This document shows positions 60,101 to 64,000 of a stretch of 64,000 bases of DNA, piece after piece. The notes under the pieces are model-generated. The model saw nothing but the letters and a program-made list of their open reading frames with translations. It had not been told where the DNA came from and made no database searches. Where the stretch lies: NCBI GenBank assembly GCA_002840055.1, contig PGZJ01000006.1:1-64000 (forward strand), given 5' to 3'. The stretch is from Gammaproteobacteria bacterium HGW-Gammaproteobacteria-11 (GTDB lineage: Bacteria; Pseudomonadota; Gammaproteobacteria; Pseudomonadales; Pseudomonadaceae). The stretch's first letter is position 1, and each line of letters begins with the position of its first letter. Made by a program: the position numbers and the translations under genes.

Positions 60101-60643
60101 ATGAGTCGCCATTTCGAATCCGCCGCGGGTCTGTGTGAGAACCGCGATCCGGCAACCGAGGGCTTTGTGTTCAACCAGACCATGTTGCGCATCAAGTCGC
60201 CGCAGGCGTCGCTGGATTTCTATACCCGGATCATGGGTATGACGCTGGTGAAGAAGCTGGATTTTCCGGGTATGAAGTTCAGCCTGTATTTTCTTGCGGC
60301 GATTGACAGCCGTGATCTGGGTAACTGGTCCGAGGATGCGCAGGAGCGACTGGTGCAGACCTTTGGCCGACCGGCGATGCTGGAGTTGACGCATAACTGG
60401 GGCACGGAAGACGAGCCTGATTTTGCCTATCACAACGGTAACGACGAGCCGAAGGGCTTTGGCCATATCGGTTTTGCCGTGCCGGATCTGGAGGCGGCCT
60501 GTGCGCGTTTCGAGGAGCTGGGTGTGAGTTTTGTCAAACGCCCGCAGGACGGCAAGATGAAGACCCTGGCCTTTATCCGTGACCCGGACGGGTACTGGAT
60601 CGAGCTGTTCAGTCCGGGCGCCATGCGCGGCAGTTTCAGTTGA
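60101..60643 (+). CDS. gloA: lactoylglutathione lyase (glyoxalase I)
   Basis: Zn-dependent glyoxalase I converting the methylglyoxal-glutathione hemithioacetal to S-lactoylglutathione (180 aa). The long Pseudomonas/eukaryote-like form: [28 protein letters not shown] (part; metal ligand Q near 27), ELTHNWGTE (about 87-95), [16 protein letters not shown] (about 115-130, His ligand) and [10 protein letters not shown] (Glu ligand, about 160-169). All four ligand positions seem present. Ends before a strong bidirectional terminator. Confidence 0.97.
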   Translation: MSRHFESAAGLCENRDPATEGFVFNQTMLRIKSPQASLDFYTRIMGMTLVKKLDFPGMKFSLYFLAAIDSRDLGNWSEDAQERLVQTFGRPAMLELTHNWGTEDEPDFAYHNGNDEPKGFGHIGFAVPDLEAACARFEELGVSFVKRPQDGKMKTLAFIRDPDGYWIELFSPGAMRGSFS

Positions 60644-60667
60644 TTTGAAGTGACAACCAGAAATGAA

Positions 60668-60695
60668 CAAGGGCGCCCGAAGGCGCCCTTGTTGT
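60668..60695. terminator. bidirectional terminator between gloA and katG
   Basis: AACAAGGGCGCC (60668-60679) and GGCGCCCTTGTT (60684-60695) form a perfect 12-bp stem closed by a CGAA tetraloop, between convergent genes. Confidence 0.9.
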
Positions 60696-60711
60696 ATTGG
60701 TACCCGGCAAA

Positions 60712-63212
<2,501 letters not shown>

Positions 63213-63641
63213 TTAGCTGACCAACCGTTCAAGCGCAGCTCTCGGACCGGCTGGTATGGCGCAGGATTGGTTGCTGCTGCGCTCGACAAAGACATGCACG
63301 AAGCGGCCGAGCGCACAGGCGTCATCTGTGCCTGACTTGAATACGGCCAGTTCATAGTGCACTGAGCTGTTGCCCAGTTTGGTCACGCGCACGCCAATTT
63401 CAATGGTATCGGGGAAGGCAATCGGGGCGAAGTAATCGCAGCCGGAGCTGACCACAAAGGCGATCTGCTCGCCCTGATGAATATCCAGCCCGCCCTGTTC
63501 GATCAACCAGCTGTTCACGGCACTGTCGAAGTAGTTGTAATACACCACGTTGTTCACATGGCCGTAGACGTCATTGTCGTGCCAGCGGGTGGTGATGGGG
63601 TGCAGGTAGGGGTAGGCGCTGCGTTGGGGTTTGTTGCTCAT
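63213..63641 (-). CDS. acyl-CoA thioesterase (4HBT/YbgC-like)
   Basis: Single-hotdog thioesterase (142 aa). The catalytic Asp and surrounding pattern TTRWHDNDVYGHVNNVVYYNYF (in part; about 17-36) are those of 4-hydroxybenzoyl-CoA thioesterase-like enzymes. Start: ATG at 63641; a longer reading to 63674 has no family-like N-terminus. Its exact acyl substrate is not known. Upstream of it lies a copy of the private-arm element. Confidence 0.9.
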   Translation of the reverse strand: MSNKPQRSAYPYLHPITTRWHDNDVYGHVNNVVYYNYFDSAVNSWLIEQGGLDIHQGEQIAFVVSSGCDYFAPIAFPDTIEIGVRVTKLGNSSVHYELAVFKSGTDDACALGRFVHVFVERSSNQSCAIPAGPRAALERLVS

Positions 63642-63693
63642 GTCAGGGTCTTCTCTCGGGAAACGTGGTTTCACTAATCACGGGGTCGGCATC

Positions 63694-63804
63694 GGCGGCC
63701 TTGGGCGACACCCTCCGTAGACACGCCGTAAACCCATCCCTGGGGGCTCGACTGCGCCCGTCCTGGGCGCAGATGGTCTACTGCGGGTATCGCCCAAGGC
63801 CGCC
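63694..63804 (+). repeat. private-arm stem element, copy 3
   Basis: Arms 63694-63722 and 63776-63804 (29 bp, three mismatches; GGCGGCCTTGGGCGA on the left). Core opens GACACGCCGTAAACCC and holds CTGCGCCC-N5-GGGCGCAG (63752-63772) where copies 1 and 2 have CTATGCCC...GGGCATAG. Arms are unrelated to those of the other copies. Located between a thioesterase gene and the iron alcohol dehydrogenase gene. Confidence 0.85.
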
Positions 63805-63836
63805 TGACATTGGTGTTGTCTGCGAGACGTTAAAAA

Positions 63837-64000
63837 CTAAAACGCTGCGCGATAAATCGCCAGTGCATCTGCTTCGGTCAGTTCCCTTGGGTTATTGACC
63901 AGCAGGCGTTGTTGCAGCATCGCGTCCTTGGCCAGTTGCGGCAGGCTGTCTTCCGGTACGCCGGCATCGCGCAGGCGTGAGGGCAGGTTGCAGCGTGGGC
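63837..64000 (-). CDS. iron-containing alcohol dehydrogenase, C-terminal end (partial)
   Basis: Only the last 54 codons are in the window; the gene runs off the right edge. Reading leftward it encodes ...RCNLPSRLRDAGVPEDSL, then PQLAKDAMLQQRLLVNNPREL and TEADALAIYRAAF. The LVNNPRELTEADALAIYRAA ending is typical of group III (iron-dependent) alcohol dehydrogenases. Substrate unknown. Confidence 0.85.
   Translation of the reverse strand, partial: PRCNLPSRLRDAGVPEDSLPQLAKDAMLQQRLLVNNPRELTEADALAIYRAAF

Overview
The window looks like a chromosomal segment of a marine or halotolerant Pseudomonadaceae bacterium, probably a Halopseudomonas-type pseudomonad (inference). The grounds are high-GC core genes and a block, mutM ... 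ggt-yfhL-coaD-GMC oxidase-Tat protein-calB-tetR-yheT-rsmD-M16 pair-ftsY-ftsE-ftsX-rpoH-...-mtgA-DUF423-thiS-thiG-trmB, whose order I recall from Pseudomonas genomes (in P. aeruginosa PAO1 roughly PA0357 to PA0382). No rRNA, tRNA, CRISPR array or complete insertion sequence was found.

Layout. (1) 1-277: intergenic hairpin repeats. (2) 278-19658: a catabolic region. It holds a TAXI-type TRAP transporter, etfBA, two adjacent acyl-CoA dehydrogenases, a fused enoyl-CoA hydratase/3-hydroxyacyl-CoA dehydrogenase, an IclR regulator, an acyl-CoA ligase, a small crotonase, a thioesterase, a PcaF/PaaJ-like thiolase and a PaaH-like dehydrogenase. Together they can import an organic acid, activate it to a CoA ester and run a complete beta-oxidation cycle, with electrons leaving through ETF. 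The gene set resembles the pim/dca dicarboxylate modules. Short palindromes of the type TTTCGC-N3-GCGAAA stand before five of the transcription units and may be operators of the local IclR protein. (3) 19908-46439: mainly conserved housekeeping genes: DNA repair, phosphate transport, CoA synthesis, SRP receptor, division ABC transporter, heat-shock sigma factor, peptidoglycan transglycosylase, thiamine thiazole synthesis and tRNA methylation. (4) 46465-58775: an accessory region that becomes visibly AT-richer. It holds a HigBA-type toxin-antitoxin pair, several regulator/enzyme pairs, small orphan proteins and, at 53943-57798, an integron-type cassette cluster. Four attC-like sites separate leftward genes for a PD-(D/E)XK-like DUF4365 protein, two HEPN-like proteins, a small orphan and a membrane protein; no integrase is visible. 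(5) 59207-64000: crotonase, glyoxalase I, katG, a thioesterase and the 3' end of an iron-dependent alcohol dehydrogenase.

The most unusual structure is a family of about 110-bp elements (21731-21839, 21914-22027 inverted, 63694-63804). A constant core of about 55 nt, itself able to fold into two small hairpins, sits at the tip of a 28-31 bp stem whose sequence is private to each copy. The inner stem shows compensatory changes between copies. I do not recognise this family. Other repeat families are heptanucleotide clusters at four loci, REP/BIME-like hairpins and a short motif recurring near gene ends in the accessory region.
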